The notes under the pieces are model-generated. The model saw only the letters and a program-made list of their open reading frames with translations. It was not told where the DNA came from and did no database searches. Made by a program: the position numbers and the translations under genes. A stretch of 64,000 nucleotides of DNA from Cupriavidus gilardii (GTDB lineage: Bacteria; Pseudomonadota; Gammaproteobacteria; Burkholderiales; Burkholderiaceae): positions 1 through 64,000 of the forward strand of contig NZ_JABTYE010000014.1 of NCBI RefSeq assembly GCF_013314895.1, read 5' to 3'. Positions 6,571 through 15,867 of this stretch are shown in pieces (the first letter of the stretch is position 1; the number at the start of each line of letters is the position of its first letter).

Positions 6571-7091
6571 CCATCGACGAAATGCTCGAAATCGCCTGCT
6601 GCTGCGATCCGAAGCCGGAAGAAATGGGTACGGATGCCGCCACGACGCGCGTGCGCGCGCGCGTTTGCACGTTCACGGTCCCGGGCGCACCGGTGGCAAA
6701 GGGCAGGGCGCGGTTCGCCAAGCGGGGCGGCTTCGTGCGCGCCTACACGCCGGCCAAGACCGCGGCATACGAGGGCCTGGTTGCTATGGCCGCAGCCGAA
6801 GCGATGGCCGGCGCTGACCCGATGCAAGGCCCGATGCGCCTGGGCGTGACGATCCTGCTGCCGATCCCGACAAGCTGGAGCAAGCGCAAGCAGGCGCTGG
6901 CCGTGGAAGGGCTTGTGGCCGCGACGAAGAAGCCGGACGCAGACAACGTGCTCAAGGCGATCAAGGACGGGATGAACGGCGTGGTCTACGTCGACGACTC
7001 GCAGGCAGTGGAAATCAACGTGGTGAAGCGGTACGCAGCGACGCCGAAGGTGGTGGTCGTGGCGCAAGAACTCGAACTCGAAAAGGCGTAA
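6567..7091 (+). CDS. rusA: RusA-type Holliday junction resolvase
   Basis: 174 residues. The RusA catalytic acidic residues are seen in KKPDADNVLKAIKDGMNG (Asp124, Asp126) and VVYVDDSQ (Asp143/Asp144). An FTVPGAPVAKGRARF segment near residue 36 is also typical. The enzyme resolves four-way junctions during phage recombination and replication. The N-terminal ~30 residues are an extension with CCC of unknown role. Start ATG overlaps the upstream TGA. Confidence 0.9.
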   Translation: MTIDEMLEIACCCDPKPEEMGTDAATTRVRARVCTFTVPGAPVAKGRARFAKRGGFVRAYTPAKTAAYEGLVAMAAAEAMAGADPMQGPMRLGVTILLPIPTSWSKRKQALAVEGLVAATKKPDADNVLKAIKDGMNGVVYVDDSQAVEINVVKRYAATPKVVVVAQELELEKA

Positions 7092-7102
7092 GGAGAACTG
7101 AC

Positions 7103-7714
7103 ATGGACAAGGAAGCGGTGGGGATGGAGCAGCGTGCAGTCGTGACCGAGGAAATGATGGCAGCGGGAGCGCGTTCTCTCATCGACGGCCAAGAGAACCG
7201 GCCCGGATCGTCGTGGGCTGACGAGGCACTCTGGTGCTACGAGGCGATGCACGCCCTCGCGCAGCAGCCGGCAGCGCAGGCGGCGCCCTACGCTTATGAC
7301 GTGACGTGTGCCGACGGTGAATCCGAGCTGGTGTATGCCGCCTACATGGAGCGCCACGGGAAGGACATGGACTACGTTTCGCGCGTGCCGCTCTACGCGG
7401 CGCTGCCAGCGCAGGCGCCGGGGCTGGCGGATGAGCAGTTCATCGCGACGCATGGTGAGCGTCTAGCAGCGCTGTTGGGCATCAAGAAATGGTGGGACAT
7501 CGCTGACCGTGACGCGCGTATCAAAGCGGCCCTGCTATCCCGCGCAGCGCCGAGCGGGGAGCCGGTGGCGTGGGTGCGCTTCCGCAGCGACGGCGGCATC
7601 GAGGGGCCGATACTGGACACAGACCCTCGTATGGACGATGTGCGCCGGAAGTCCGGCGCATGGACGGCGCTCGGCGTCATCACCCCGCAGCCGAGCGGAG
7701 GCAAGCATGAATGA
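7103..7714 (+). CDS. Hypothetical phage protein
   Basis: A 203-residue Ala-rich protein with no recognised domain, from the accessory stretch between rusA and terS. AGGAGAACTGAC stands before the ATG. The C-terminal third contains GEPVAWVRFRSDGGIEGPIL, a segment common in phage early proteins of unknown function. It overlaps the endonuclease gene by 8 bp. Confidence 0.6.
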   Translation: MDKEAVGMEQRAVVTEEMMAAGARSLIDGQENRPGSSWADEALWCYEAMHALAQQPAAQAAPYAYDVTCADGESELVYAAYMERHGKDMDYVSRVPLYAALPAQAPGLADEQFIATHGERLAALLGIKKWWDIADRDARIKAALLSRAAPSGEPVAWVRFRSDGGIEGPILDTDPRMDDVRRKSGAWTALGVITPQPSGGKHE

Positions 7715-8246
7715 GCCCACCCAAGAGGCACTGCGCGCCATGTTCGGGTATGACCCACAGACCGGAGCCATGACATGGCTTCCACGCCCTCATGATGAAC
7801 GATGGACGAAGCGGTATGCGGGCAAAGAGGCCGGTTCCGTGAACTGCCGAGGGTACCGCCTGACGACCATCAACAACCGCAAGCATCCGGTGCATCGCCT
7901 CGTGTGGATTTGGATGCATGGCGACATTGGCGACAAGCAGATCGACCATATCAACGGCGATAAATCGGACAACCGGATAGCGAATCTCCGTGCGGTTACG
8001 AAGCTGGAGAACAACCGCAATACCAGCATGCCGCGTCACAACACGACGGGCACCGTTGGGGTCTACCACTGCGCGCGCTACGGGACATGGGAGGCATCGA
8101 TAACGGTGAACCAAAGACGCATGAATCTCGGCACCTACAAGACGATGGCTGAAGCAATCGCAGCCAGGAAGGCCGCTGAGAAGATCTACGGATTCCATCA
8201 GAACCACGGCAGAAAGCCGATCAATTTATCGCGGGAGGCAGCATGA
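7707..8246 (+). CDS. HNH homing-type endonuclease with AP2 domain
   Basis: 179 residues. An HNH core lies at about residues 60-100 (HRLVWIWMHGD, IDHINGDKSDNRIANLR). A C-terminal AP2-type DNA-binding region follows around 111-170 (TGTVGVYHCARYGTWEASI, LGTYKTMAEAIAARKAAE). The arrangement is that of free-standing phage HNH/AP2 endonucleases. It overlaps its neighbours by a few bases rather than splitting one. One of three endonuclease genes of different families in this prophage. Confidence 0.88.
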   Translation: MNEPTQEALRAMFGYDPQTGAMTWLPRPHDERWTKRYAGKEAGSVNCRGYRLTTINNRKHPVHRLVWIWMHGDIGDKQIDHINGDKSDNRIANLRAVTKLENNRNTSMPRHNTTGTVGVYHCARYGTWEASITVNQRRMNLGTYKTMAEAIAARKAAEKIYGFHQNHGRKPINLSREAA

Positions 8247-9472
8247 ACACGAAGAACAAGCCGCAGGCCGAGCCAGAAAGCCCGATGAAGGCGGCGGCCG
8301 ATGCGCTGCGCCGGAAAACGGAACTAGAGCAGGCGCATCAAGACGGATACCGCGACGGGTTCAAGGATGCGCAAGCGATGCTCGCGAAGCCCGAGCAGCC
8401 CGCCGAGGAAGCGCGCGGGGTGGATGAGCAGTGCGACGGCTGCGGTGGAGAGCTTGGCGATGCGTACTGCGCTGGCTGTCTCGTGGATTCGGTCGGTACA
8501 TGGCTGCGCAGCATCAAAGAGGACGGCTACCGCACGGACAACGAACGATGCGCCGCTGAAATCCTGTTGAAACTGGCCGTCGAGCATCGCGCCCTACTCG
8601 CCGCGCCCGCCGCAGGGACGAAACAAGCCGCTACCGGGGTGGCGGGGCCGGACACGACATACAACCTTGGCTGGTCTGCTGGCTGGGCTGCGCACGAGCG
8701 CGCCTACGGCCCGCAAGCCGCTACCGGGGCGCAGCCAGATCGCGTCAAGTGGGACAAGTTTCCCGCCTGGCTGATCGACCACCACGAAGGCGACACGATC
8801 ACCGAAGAACTGTTGCAGCGCGCGCTGGCCGACATGCTTAAGGTGCATCCACCTGTCGGACATTCCCGGCAAGAGCAAAGCCGGCCGGTACCGGATGAGG
8901 GGCGCGATGCGCTGCCTCCTCTGCCGTATCCCGACCTATGGCGTCACGGCGCTGGATTCCAAGGCTACACGGCGAAGCCCGGTGAAGGACCGTGGTTCAC
9001 GGCGGCGCAGATGCGCCAATATGCCCAAGCCGCCCAATCCCGCCAGCCGGAAGGCGCGGCGCTGACGGATGAGGAAATCATCACGGAGTGCATCGCTCAC
9101 GGTATGGATGCCGGGGTGGCTTTCCCGGCTGACAAGGCCGCTATTTGCGACGCATTCCGCGCCGCCCTCGCCCGCGCCGCATCGGAGCCGCGCGTGGAGG
9201 GGGCACTGTCGGAGAGTAGTGCAGACGAAATTCTAGCCAATCATGCCAGCCGGTTGGCATTCGAACTGGAATGCTGTCTGTTCGACAATCAACGCTTTTT
9301 CGATCAGGCGTGTGCCGCACTGGGTGCTTACAAGGCCGACGTGGAAAAACTGTATCCATCGCCGCCGACTTTCATGGGCGAGCCAATCCCGGCAGAGCGT
9401 AAAGAGCGCTATAGGAATATGCGGCAAGAACGCGCCGCCCACCACCCGACCGGAGGCGGCAATGCAGATTGA
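8243..9472 (+). CDS. Hypothetical phage protein with a small Cys cluster
   Basis: A 409-residue protein of mosaic look. Its first ~80 residues include CDGCGGELGDAYCAGC, a possible zinc-binding knuckle. Ala/Gly-rich linkers follow, with two similar segments QAATGVAGPD and QAATGAQPD, and then an LTDEEIITECIAHGMDAG helix. Such patchwork proteins are frequent in Burkholderiales phage accessory regions. No function can be assigned. Overlaps the HNH gene by 4 bp and the next gene by 11 bp. Confidence 0.6.
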   Translation: MNTKNKPQAEPESPMKAAADALRRKTELEQAHQDGYRDGFKDAQAMLAKPEQPAEEARGVDEQCDGCGGELGDAYCAGCLVDSVGTWLRSIKEDGYRTDNERCAAEILLKLAVEHRALLAAPAAGTKQAATGVAGPDTTYNLGWSAGWAAHERAYGPQAATGAQPDRVKWDKFPAWLIDHHEGDTITEELLQRALADMLKVHPPVGHSRQEQSRPVPDEGRDALPPLPYPDLWRHGAGFQGYTAKPGEGPWFTAAQMRQYAQAAQSRQPEGAALTDEEIITECIAHGMDAGVAFPADKAAICDAFRAALARAASEPRVEGALSESSADEILANHASRLAFELECCLFDNQRFFDQACAALGAYKADVEKLYPSPPTFMGEPIPAERKERYRNMRQERAAHHPTGGGNAD

Positions 9473-9918
9473 TCTGGATGCGCTGGAGCGGCTGGCGAAG
9501 GCGGCAGGAGCCGATGCTGGCCTCGGCACATGGGATGCCACCGGCTGCGTTGTCTGGTTCCCTGACGGCGATTCCGTTTTCGAGGCTGGATACTCGAAGC
9601 CGAAGCCCCAATACCGTCCGGTTGGTGTTGCCTTTAACCAACATCGGCGCATGGCCCGATCCGGTCGATGAGGATGCGGTGGGCGAATTCATCGCCGCCG
9701 TTTGCCCAGATGCAGTGCTTGCCCTGATCGCCAAGGTCCGCGAGCTGGAGCAGGACGCGGCGCGGCTGGACTGGCTAGATCAAGCCGCGCACTGCGCTGA
9801 TTGGGTTGAAGGCGAGCCGGTCAAGCGGGTGATCCGTGCGGATGATGGCGAAATAATCCAAGGGGATACATGGCGCGCCGCCATCGACGCGGCTCGCGGA
9901 GGGAAGGAACATGGCTGA
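9462..9918 (+). pseudogene. Ead/Ea22-like accessory protein, frameshifted
   Basis: From ATG 9462 the frame reads MQIDLDALERLAKAAGADAG ... VVWFPDGDSVFEAGYSKPK and stops at 9671. The neighbouring frame then carries GEFIAAVCPDAVLALIAKVR and a normal C-terminus to 9918. Together they give the usual plan of Ead/Ea22-type phage proteins (LERLAKAA...FIAA..PDAVLALI), so one gene appears split by a one-base shift between about 9600 and 9645. The alternative, two overlapping genes, is weaker, because the second half has only poor TTG/GTG starts and no ribosome site. Confidence 0.55.
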
Positions 9919-10873
9919 GCACAGCGCAATCGAATGGACCGACCACACCTTCAATCCGTGGGAGGGCTGCCAGAAGGTCGGGCCTGGCTGTGACCACTGC
10001 TACGCCGAGACGCGCAATGCGCGCTTTGCCGGCGGCACGGCCATCAACTGGGGACCGGGCGCGCCGCGCCGCCGCACTTCGGCCGCCAACTGGCGCAAAC
10101 CAGTGGTTTGGAACGCCAACCATGACGCGTTCATGGCCGAGCACGGACGGCGGCAGCGGGTGTTTTGCGCCAGCCTAGCGGATGTGTTCGACAACGCTGT
10201 CGACCCGCAGTGGCGAGAAGACCTGTTCGCGCTCATCCGGAGTACGCCGAACCTCGACTGGCTGCTTCTGACCAAGCGCATCGGTAACGTGCAAGCAATG
10301 GTGTCCACTATTCCGGGCTGGTTGCCCGACAACGTCTGGCTCGGCGCCACCATCGTCAACCAGGCAGAGGCCGACCGCGACATCCCGAAACTGTTGGCCG
10401 TGCGCGCGCGGGTTCGCTTCCTATCCATGGAGCCTTTGCTCGGTCCGGTAACGCTTCCTTTCGATCGCATCACGCAGTGGAACGCCTTGGCACGTGAGCA
10501 CAACCAGGCCGAGGCATCAGCGTCGCTCGACTGGGTGATCGTCGGCGGCGAGAGCGGCCCCGGCGCGCGCCCGATGCATCCGGATTGGGCGCGAAGCCTG
10601 CGCGACCAGTGCGCTGCCGCCGGCGTCCCGTTCCTGTTCAAGCAGTGGGGAGAGTGGACTCCAGGGGTGAATGTCGGTCGCATGACTGGAATCGTCGACA
10701 CTGCCTCACTCTTTGCCGGCTCGTGGCGCTTTGGCCGAGAGAACCTCGCAAGCGCCGACGGCCACATAGACGATGAACCGGACCTGTACCGCGTGGGCAA
10801 GAAGGCCTCCGGTCGCCTGCTCGACGGCGTTCAGCACGATAGCTTCCCGGCCAGCAAGGGAGAGAAGGCATGA
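9911..10873 (+). CDS. Phage Gp37/DUF5131-type cysteine-cluster protein
   Basis: 320 residues. The N-terminus has IEWTDHTFNPWEGC, then GPGCDHCYAE, giving C20-x6-C27-x2-C30, the signature of the phage Gp37/Gp68 (DUF5131) family, thought to resemble radical-SAM-type iron-sulfur enzymes. Further family motifs are NLDWLLLTKR, NVWLGATI, RFLSMEPLLG and WVIVGGESGPGARPM. Its substrate is unknown. It is a full-length accessory gene; its start overlaps the gene before by 8 bp and its end the next by 4 bp. Confidence 0.83.
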   Translation: MAEHSAIEWTDHTFNPWEGCQKVGPGCDHCYAETRNARFAGGTAINWGPGAPRRRTSAANWRKPVVWNANHDAFMAEHGRRQRVFCASLADVFDNAVDPQWREDLFALIRSTPNLDWLLLTKRIGNVQAMVSTIPGWLPDNVWLGATIVNQAEADRDIPKLLAVRARVRFLSMEPLLGPVTLPFDRITQWNALAREHNQAEASASLDWVIVGGESGPGARPMHPDWARSLRDQCAAAGVPFLFKQWGEWTPGVNVGRMTGIVDTASLFAGSWRFGRENLASADGHIDDEPDLYRVGKKASGRLLDGVQHDSFPASKGEKA

Positions 10874-11082
10874 GCGAGCGCACACCGTGGTTCCCGGTCG
10901 GATCGAAGCCGGTCCGCAAAGGCACCTACGAACTGCAATCCTACTTCCCGCACAGGAAGGTCTTCCGGGCTTACTGGAACGGCCATACGTGGATGAATGA
11001 CGCGATTCGTTGGCTGCGCTTCGACCGTGGCGAGTGGTGCAAATGGCGCGGGCTGACGAAGGGGAGCGACGATGGACGATAA
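10870..11082 (+). CDS. Small phage protein rich in Trp and Arg
   Basis: A 70-residue protein with PWFPVGSKPVRKGTYEL and WLRFDRGEWCKWRGLTKG. This conserved type of small phage protein is seen often in early accessory regions but has no known function. It overlaps both neighbouring genes by a few bases. Confidence 0.65.
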   Translation: MSERTPWFPVGSKPVRKGTYELQSYFPHRKVFRAYWNGHTWMNDAIRWLRFDRGEWCKWRGLTKGSDDGR

Positions 11083-11356
11083 GCAGATGCGCGCCATCTT
11101 TGAGCGCGAGCACGACTGCCTTGACCTTCGCCGCGACCCTGAGCACGGGTTCTACCTGGACAAACTGACTCAAGGGTATTGGGAGGGCTTCATTTTCGGA
11201 TGGGGCAACGCCTACGCCGCTGGCATGGAGCGGGCGGCGGGGATTTGCGACCGCGAGGTTTCCGCGCTGCATGAGGTTGTGGGATCGCCGGCCTACGGCT
11301 CCGAGCGCTGCGCCGACGCCATCCGCGCGGAGATACCAGGAGACCGAAATGGCTGA
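11072..11356 (+). CDS. Hypothetical phage protein
   Basis: 94 residues. The segment YWEGFIFGWGNAYAAGMERA followed by AAGICDREVSA is a widespread phage pattern (aromatic helix then A-xx-C) with no assigned activity. It overlaps the genes on both sides, consistent with one continuous early transcript. Confidence 0.6.
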   Translation: MDDKQMRAIFEREHDCLDLRRDPEHGFYLDKLTQGYWEGFIFGWGNAYAAGMERAAGICDREVSALHEVVGSPAYGSERCADAIRAEIPGDRNG

Positions 11357-11672
11357 CCACCTGCATTGCCCCTTCTGCGGCGACGACGGCGAAAAGGGCG
11401 AGATCGAAATGACCGAGTTCCCGTCGCGCAACCAGTACAAGGTCATCAAGTGCTACACCTGCGGCGCGAGCTGCCCGGAGGCGAACTGGAACATGCGGGT
11501 GGGCGTGGGGCCCGCGAAGGCTGAGCCCGCGCCCACCTTCGCCGACTGGCAGGCGTTCCATGACTCGCTGCGCCAGGCTGGGGCGACGGAGCAGGAGATT
11601 GCTGAGGTGGCGGCCAGTCGGGACGAGTCTGGTGCAGGGATGCTCGTCGGGGCGGTTGGCGGGAAGAGATAG
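11349..11672 (+). CDS. Lar-like zinc-ribbon protein (restriction alleviation family)
   Basis: 107 residues. N-terminal LHCPFCGDDGEKG, then VIKCYTCGASCPEANWNMR, is the CPFCG...C..CGA...A...WN.R pattern of the Lar restriction-alleviation family. Rac prophage Lar modulates EcoKI, but many family members are untested. The C-terminal 55 residues are an acidic extension. Right after it lies the Q-like gene. Confidence 0.65.
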   Translation: MADHLHCPFCGDDGEKGEIEMTEFPSRNQYKVIKCYTCGASCPEANWNMRVGVGPAKAEPAPTFADWQAFHDSLRQAGATEQEIAEVAASRDESGAGMLVGAVGGKR

Positions 11673-11703
11673 GAATCAGGATTTCATGCGTACGGGGACC
11701 GGA

Positions 11704-12132
11704 ATGGATCTGGAAAAGCGGTTGGAGAATTGGGCCAAGGCCAACAGAGTTGGAGGGCCGCGGCCGGGCTACTGCGCGCCATGGGCGAAGCTGGCCGACA
11801 TCTTGGCGAACGGGCCCCACGTTCCCGAGATCGTCGAGATCGACCACAAGGACGCCGATCGCGTCACGAAGGCATGGCGGCGGCTGGTGCCGTACCAGCA
11901 GCAGTTGCTCAAGCTGTCGTACATCACCAACCTGCCGCCGTGGCTCGTCTGCCGCAAGCTCGGCATCCGGCAGCGCCCGCACAGCGTCTTCGACCTGGAG
12001 ATGGCGAGGGCCAAGCATCTGCTGAAACAGCATCTGGTGCGGATCGACGACGAGGGTGTTGTAAACCGAAAAAAGATGCCCTATACTGCGCCGGACAACT
12101 TGATTCCGGCCATTGCCGAGACCGCCGCCTAA
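11704..12132 (+). CDS. Q-like late antiterminator
   Basis: A 142-residue protein. The central part AWRRLVPYQQQLLKLSYITN and WLVCRKLGIRQRPHSVFDLE resembles sigma-region-4-like helix-turn-helix segments of phage antitermination Q proteins. It is the last early gene, followed by terminators and the late operon, exactly where Q acts. Start chosen at ATG 11704 (MDLEKRLENWAK); an in-frame ATG at 11686 adds six residues. Confidence 0.68.
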   Translation: MDLEKRLENWAKANRVGGPRPGYCAPWAKLADILANGPHVPEIVEIDHKDADRVTKAWRRLVPYQQQLLKLSYITNLPPWLVCRKLGIRQRPHSVFDLEMARAKHLLKQHLVRIDDEGVVNRKKMPYTAPDNLIPAIAETAA

Positions 12133-12160
12133 GGGGCGGCGCTCGCCCCGGAGAAAGAGA

Positions 12161-12184
12161 AGCCCGCCAGTGAGCGGGCTTTTT
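12161..12184 (+). terminator. Terminator after the Q-like gene
   Basis: AGCCCGC (12161-12167) and GCGGGCT (12174-12180) form a 7-bp stem with a 6-nt loop followed by a T run. It lies 29 bp past the Q-like gene. With the next terminator it fits the tR-prime place through which Q would let late transcription pass. Confidence 0.85.
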
Positions 12185-12312
12185 GCGTTTACGGCGTTGC
12201 TTCAGAGCTTGTGCTGGTGTGCCGAACCATGGCGGCAGGGTTAGCTCCCAGCCGGCTCAAGCACTGAGGGAATGCCCCTCAACTCGTCTCCTCTCGCGCC
12301 CACCGCGAGTTC

Positions 12313-12339
12313 GCCCCGTCCGGTCTCGGCGGGGCTTTT
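12313..12339 (+). terminator. Terminator just ahead of terS
   Basis: GCCCCG (12313-12318) pairs with CGGGGC (12330-12335), with a further CCG/CGG in the loop, then TTTTCTT. It is only 19 bp upstream of the terS start, so terS expression should depend on antitermination. The stretch between the two terminators (12185-12312) has no gene; it holds the AGGGTTAGCTCCC element (12237-12249) and a TGAGGG/CCCTCA hairpin. Confidence 0.72.
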
Positions 12340-12357
12340 CTTATTCTGATCTGACCC

Positions 12358-12807
12358 ATGTCGAACGAAGCACCCAACCTCCGCGCCGAAGATGGGTCGT
12401 GGGATAGGGCTGCCGTCATGGAGGTTGTCTGCGAGCGCATCGCTGGTGGCGAGAGCGTTAGGCAGATATGCGAAGGGTCGGACCTGCCCGACAGGAAGCA
12501 GATCAATCGTTGGATCGCCTCCGACGAGGGACTGCGCAAGCTGTATCTGGAGGCGTGCCACGCGAGAACGTACTTCCACGCTGAGGAAGTCATCGAGATC
12601 GCGGATACCGAACCTGATCCAGCCGTCGCCCGGGTCCGAATGGACGCCCGACGCTGGCACTGCGCCAAGTTCAACCGCGTCGATTTCGGCGAGAAGGTGA
12701 CGCAGGAGCACGTCGGCAAGGACGGCGGTCCGATCGAACAGAAGACGACGGTGGTCGATGAACGCGAAGTCAAAGCTATCGTCGACCGAGTCGAGGCCGA
12801 ATACTGA
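12358..12807 (+). CDS. Terminase small subunit
   Basis: 149 residues. The N-terminal HTH ([20 protein letters not shown] then [18 protein letters not shown]) and the middle [34 protein letters not shown] follow the common small-terminase family that binds phage packaging sites. It is directly ahead of TerL, with 50 bp overlap. The packaging site (cos or pac) could not be located. Confidence 0.85.
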   Translation: MSNEAPNLRAEDGSWDRAAVMEVVCERIAGGESVRQICEGSDLPDRKQINRWIASDEGLRKLYLEACHARTYFHAEEVIEIADTEPDPAVARVRMDARRWHCAKFNRVDFGEKVTQEHVGKDGGPIEQKTTVVDEREVKAIVDRVEAEY

Positions 12808-14299
12808 TCTCGAACTGGCGGTCATCAAGGCGAAGTGCGAGCGGGACCATCTGTTCTTCAGCCGCTACTTCTTCAAGCACCGCCAGGGCATCAAGTTCCG
12901 AGTCAATTGGCACCACGTCCTGATCGCCGATACGGTCCAACGGGTTATCGACGGCGAGCTCAAGAACGTCGTCATCAACGTGCCGCCGGGCTCGTCGAAA
13001 ACCGAGCTCGTTGCGATCAACCTGATTGCCCGCGGCCTGGCGCTGAACCCGCGCGCCCGCTTCCTGCACATCTCGTATTCGGACGACCTCGCGCTGCTCA
13101 ACAGCGAGACCGCCCGCGAGATCGTTGGATCGGACGAGTACCAGGCGCTGTGGCCGCTGGCCATCGCTGACGACGCCAAGTCGAAGAAGCGTTGGAACGT
13201 GGTCGTCGACGGCAAGAAGGCCGGCGGCGTCTACGCGGTGTCGCTGGGTGGGCAGATCACCGGCTTCCGGGCCGGCCACATGGCGGAAGGATGGCAGGGC
13301 GCGATCATCATCGACGATCCGCTCAAGGTCGAGGACGCCTACAGCAAGACGAACCGCGACAAGGCGAATCGCAAGCTGCTGTCCACGGTCAAAAGCCGGA
13401 AGGCCAACCCTGACACGCCGATCATCGTGATCATGCAGCGGCTGGCCGAGGAAGACCCGACGGGCTTCATCAAGGCCGGCAAGGTGCCGGGGAACTGGGA
13501 GTTCATCGAGATCCCGGCCCTGATCACCGACGCCTACGTCGCCAATCTGCCTGAGCGCGTCCGCGCCATGGTGGAGCGTGTCGATACCGACGCCGATGGA
13601 CGGTTCAGCTACTGGCCCTACAAGGAGCCTCTGGCTGACATGCTGGAGATGGAGCGGGCCGACCGCTACGTCTTCAGCGGCCAGTACATGCAGCGACCGA
13701 GCCCATTGGGCGGCGGGATCATCAAGAGCGCCAACTTTGGCCGCTACTCGGTGGTGCCGGAGCTCGTCAAGCGCGTCATCTATGCCGACACGGCGCAGAA
13801 GACCGCAGAGCGGAACGACTACAGCGTCTTCCAGTGCTGGGGGCTGGGCAAGAACGGGCGGATTTACCTGCTCGACCAGATCCGCGGCAAGTGGGAGGCG
13901 CCTCAGCTGCGCCGTCAGGCGATCGACTTCTGGAACAAGCATCTGCCGCTCGGCATGCCGCACGGCGCCGCGCTGGTGAAGATGCGCGTTGAGGACAAGG
14001 CCAGCGGCACGGGGCTGATTCAGGACATCCGGGAAAGCGGCGGCATCCCCATCGAGGGAATCGAGCGGGATAAGGACAAGCTGACCCGCGTGATGGACGT
14101 GGTCAGCTACATCGACTCGGGGTACGTCAACATCCCCGAGTCGGCGCCGTGGGTGAGCGATTTCGTCCAGGAATGCGACGCGTTCACCCCTGACGATACG
14201 CACGCGCACGACGACCAGATTGATCCGCTCGTCGACGCCATCAATGACCTGCTGGCCTCCGGCCGAGTCATCGACACCTGGGCAAGGCTCGCACAATGA
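12758..14299 (+). CDS. Terminase large subunit
   Basis: 513 residues. The ATPase part has Walker [10 protein letters not shown] (around 78-86) and Walker [11 protein letters not shown] (around 186-195). The RNase H-like nuclease part starts with [10 protein letters not shown] (around 343), with further acidic residues in [13 protein letters not shown] near the end. It is the DNA-packaging motor and nuclease that loads the prohead through the portal. It is complete and overlaps the portal gene by 4 bp. Confidence 0.93.
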   Translation: MNAKSKLSSTESRPNTDLELAVIKAKCERDHLFFSRYFFKHRQGIKFRVNWHHVLIADTVQRVIDGELKNVVINVPPGSSKTELVAINLIARGLALNPRARFLHISYSDDLALLNSETAREIVGSDEYQALWPLAIADDAKSKKRWNVVVDGKKAGGVYAVSLGGQITGFRAGHMAEGWQGAIIIDDPLKVEDAYSKTNRDKANRKLLSTVKSRKANPDTPIIVIMQRLAEEDPTGFIKAGKVPGNWEFIEIPALITDAYVANLPERVRAMVERVDTDADGRFSYWPYKEPLADMLEMERADRYVFSGQYMQRPSPLGGGIIKSANFGRYSVVPELVKRVIYADTAQKTAERNDYSVFQCWGLGKNGRIYLLDQIRGKWEAPQLRRQAIDFWNKHLPLGMPHGAALVKMRVEDKASGTGLIQDIRESGGIPIEGIERDKDKLTRVMDVVSYIDSGYVNIPESAPWVSDFVQECDAFTPDDTHAHDDQIDPLVDAINDLLASGRVIDTWARLAQ

Positions 14300-15867
14300 A
14301 TCGCAAACAACGAAAAGACGCGGCGATGGCGCACAAGGCCAATGTCGCGGCTTCCGCCAATGCGAAGCGCTGGGCCAGCGGTGACAGCTTCCAGAACTTC
14401 GAGGCGCGCGTCGGCCTGGGCACCGCCAATCAGGCATCGCAGTACACCTACGGGTTCGACTTCATCAGCCGCAATCGCGTGCAGATGGAGGCGATGTACA
14501 GGTCGTCGTGGGTGGTCGGCCAGGCCGTGGACGTGGTCGCGGACGACATGACCCGCGCCGGGGTCGATTTGGACGCCGATCTGGACCCGGGCGACCGGAA
14601 CAAGCTGACGGCCGGATTCGAGCGCATGGCGCTCTGGGACCGGATCAACGACACCATCAAATGGGCGCGCCTCTACGGCGGGGCGCTCGCGGTGATGCTG
14701 ATCGACGGTCAGAACCCGTCGACACCGCTGAACCCCGAAAGCATCGGGCCTGGGCAGTTCAAGGGCCTGTTTGTCATGGATCGGTGGCTGGTGCAGCCGA
14801 CCCTGACGGACCTGGTCAAGGAAATGGGCCCGGACATGGGCATGCCGCGCTACTACGACGTGGTGGCCGACAGCATGGCCCTGTCGCGGCAGCGCATCCA
14901 CTACAGCCGGGTGCTGCGGATCGACGGCGTTGAGCTGCCGTACTGGCAGAAGATCGCTGAGAACCTGTGGGGTCAGTCGGTCATCGAGCGGTTGATAGAC
15001 CGCCTGGTGGCGTTCGACAGCACGACGATCGGCGCGGCGCAGTTGGTCTACAAGGCCCACCTTCGCACGCTGAGCGTCGACAAGCTGCGCGAGATCATCG
15101 CGGCCGGTGGCCCGGCCATGGAAGGGCTGCTCAAGAACGTCGACATGATCCGCCGGTTCCAGTCGAACGAGGGCATGACCCTGATCGACGCGGCGGACAC
15201 CTTCGAGACTCACCAATACCAGTTCTCCGGGCTGGACAACGTGCTGATGCAGTTCGGGCAGCAGTTGTCCGGCGCGTTGCAGATCCCGCTGGTGCGGCTG
15301 TTCGGTCAATCGCCGGCTGGCCTGAACTCCAGTGGGGAGTCGGACCTGCGGACCTACTACGACAACATCAAGCAGCAGCAGGAGCGGCGCCTACGCGCAC
15401 CGTTGACGCGGCTGTTTGACGTGCTCGTGCGCTCGGAGCTTGGGCACAAGCCGCCGGAAGGCTTCGCCTATAGCTTCACGTCGCTATGGCAACTCTCGGA
15501 CACCGAGAAGGCGACCAACGCCAAGACGACGACCGAGGCCATCGTGACGGCCTACGACGCCGACCTGATCGACCGACCGACGGCGATGAAGGAGCTGCGC
15601 CAGGCCAGCCATAGCCACGGCGTGTTCACCAGCATCTCGGACGAAGCGATCGAGAAAGCGGAGAACGATCCGCCGCCCGCGCCTGAACTGGAACTGCCCA
15701 ATGCTGACGACCCGAACGACCGACCGCAAGCGGGGCCGGAAGAATCCGGTCAGGACGAGCGGTCCGGAAAGGCTGTACAGGACGCAGCTACGGCAGGTCG
15801 CGCAGCAGGTGGGCGCGCTCGTCAATGGCTTTCCGCCTGGCGATCCAAGCGCCGCGCCGACGATTGA
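14296..15867 (+). CDS. Portal protein (DUF1073 type)
   Basis: 523 residues. Features of the DUF1073/HI1409-like portal family: [54 protein letters not shown], and [20 protein letters not shown]. It forms the dodecameric ring at the head vertex for DNA entry. The C-terminal ~60 residues are acidic then basic. Its last 167 bp overlap the head morphogenesis gene in another frame, an unusually long overlap. NCBI sometimes names this family after the anti-CBASS protein Acb1; nothing here indicates that activity. Confidence 0.88.
   Translation: MNRKQRKDAAMAHKANVAASANAKRWASGDSFQNFEARVGLGTANQASQYTYGFDFISRNRVQMEAMYRSSWVVGQAVDVVADDMTRAGVDLDADLDPGDRNKLTAGFERMALWDRINDTIKWARLYGGALAVMLIDGQNPSTPLNPESIGPGQFKGLFVMDRWLVQPTLTDLVKEMGPDMGMPRYYDVVADSMALSRQRIHYSRVLRIDGVELPYWQKIAENLWGQSVIERLIDRLVAFDSTTIGAAQLVYKAHLRTLSVDKLREIIAAGGPAMEGLLKNVDMIRRFQSNEGMTLIDAADTFETHQYQFSGLDNVLMQFGQQLSGALQIPLVRLFGQSPAGLNSSGESDLRTYYDNIKQQQERRLRAPLTRLFDVLVRSELGHKPPEGFAYSFTSLWQLSDTEKATNAKTTTEAIVTAYDADLIDRPTAMKELRQASHSHGVFTSISDEAIEKAENDPPPAPELELPNADDPNDRPQAGPEESGQDERSGKAVQDAATAGRAAGGRARQWLSAWRSKRRADD

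Noticed and set aside
12225-12300. tRNA-like stretch (GGGTTAGCTCCC...) before terS
   Set aside because: No acceptor stem, anticodon arm or T-arm can be completed; only the D-arm-like letters are similar.
14296-15867. Anti-CBASS Acb1 activity of the DUF1073 protein
   Set aside because: The name is sometimes transferred to the portal family, but the position after terL and the portal motifs show a portal; no nuclease HxT pairs are seen.
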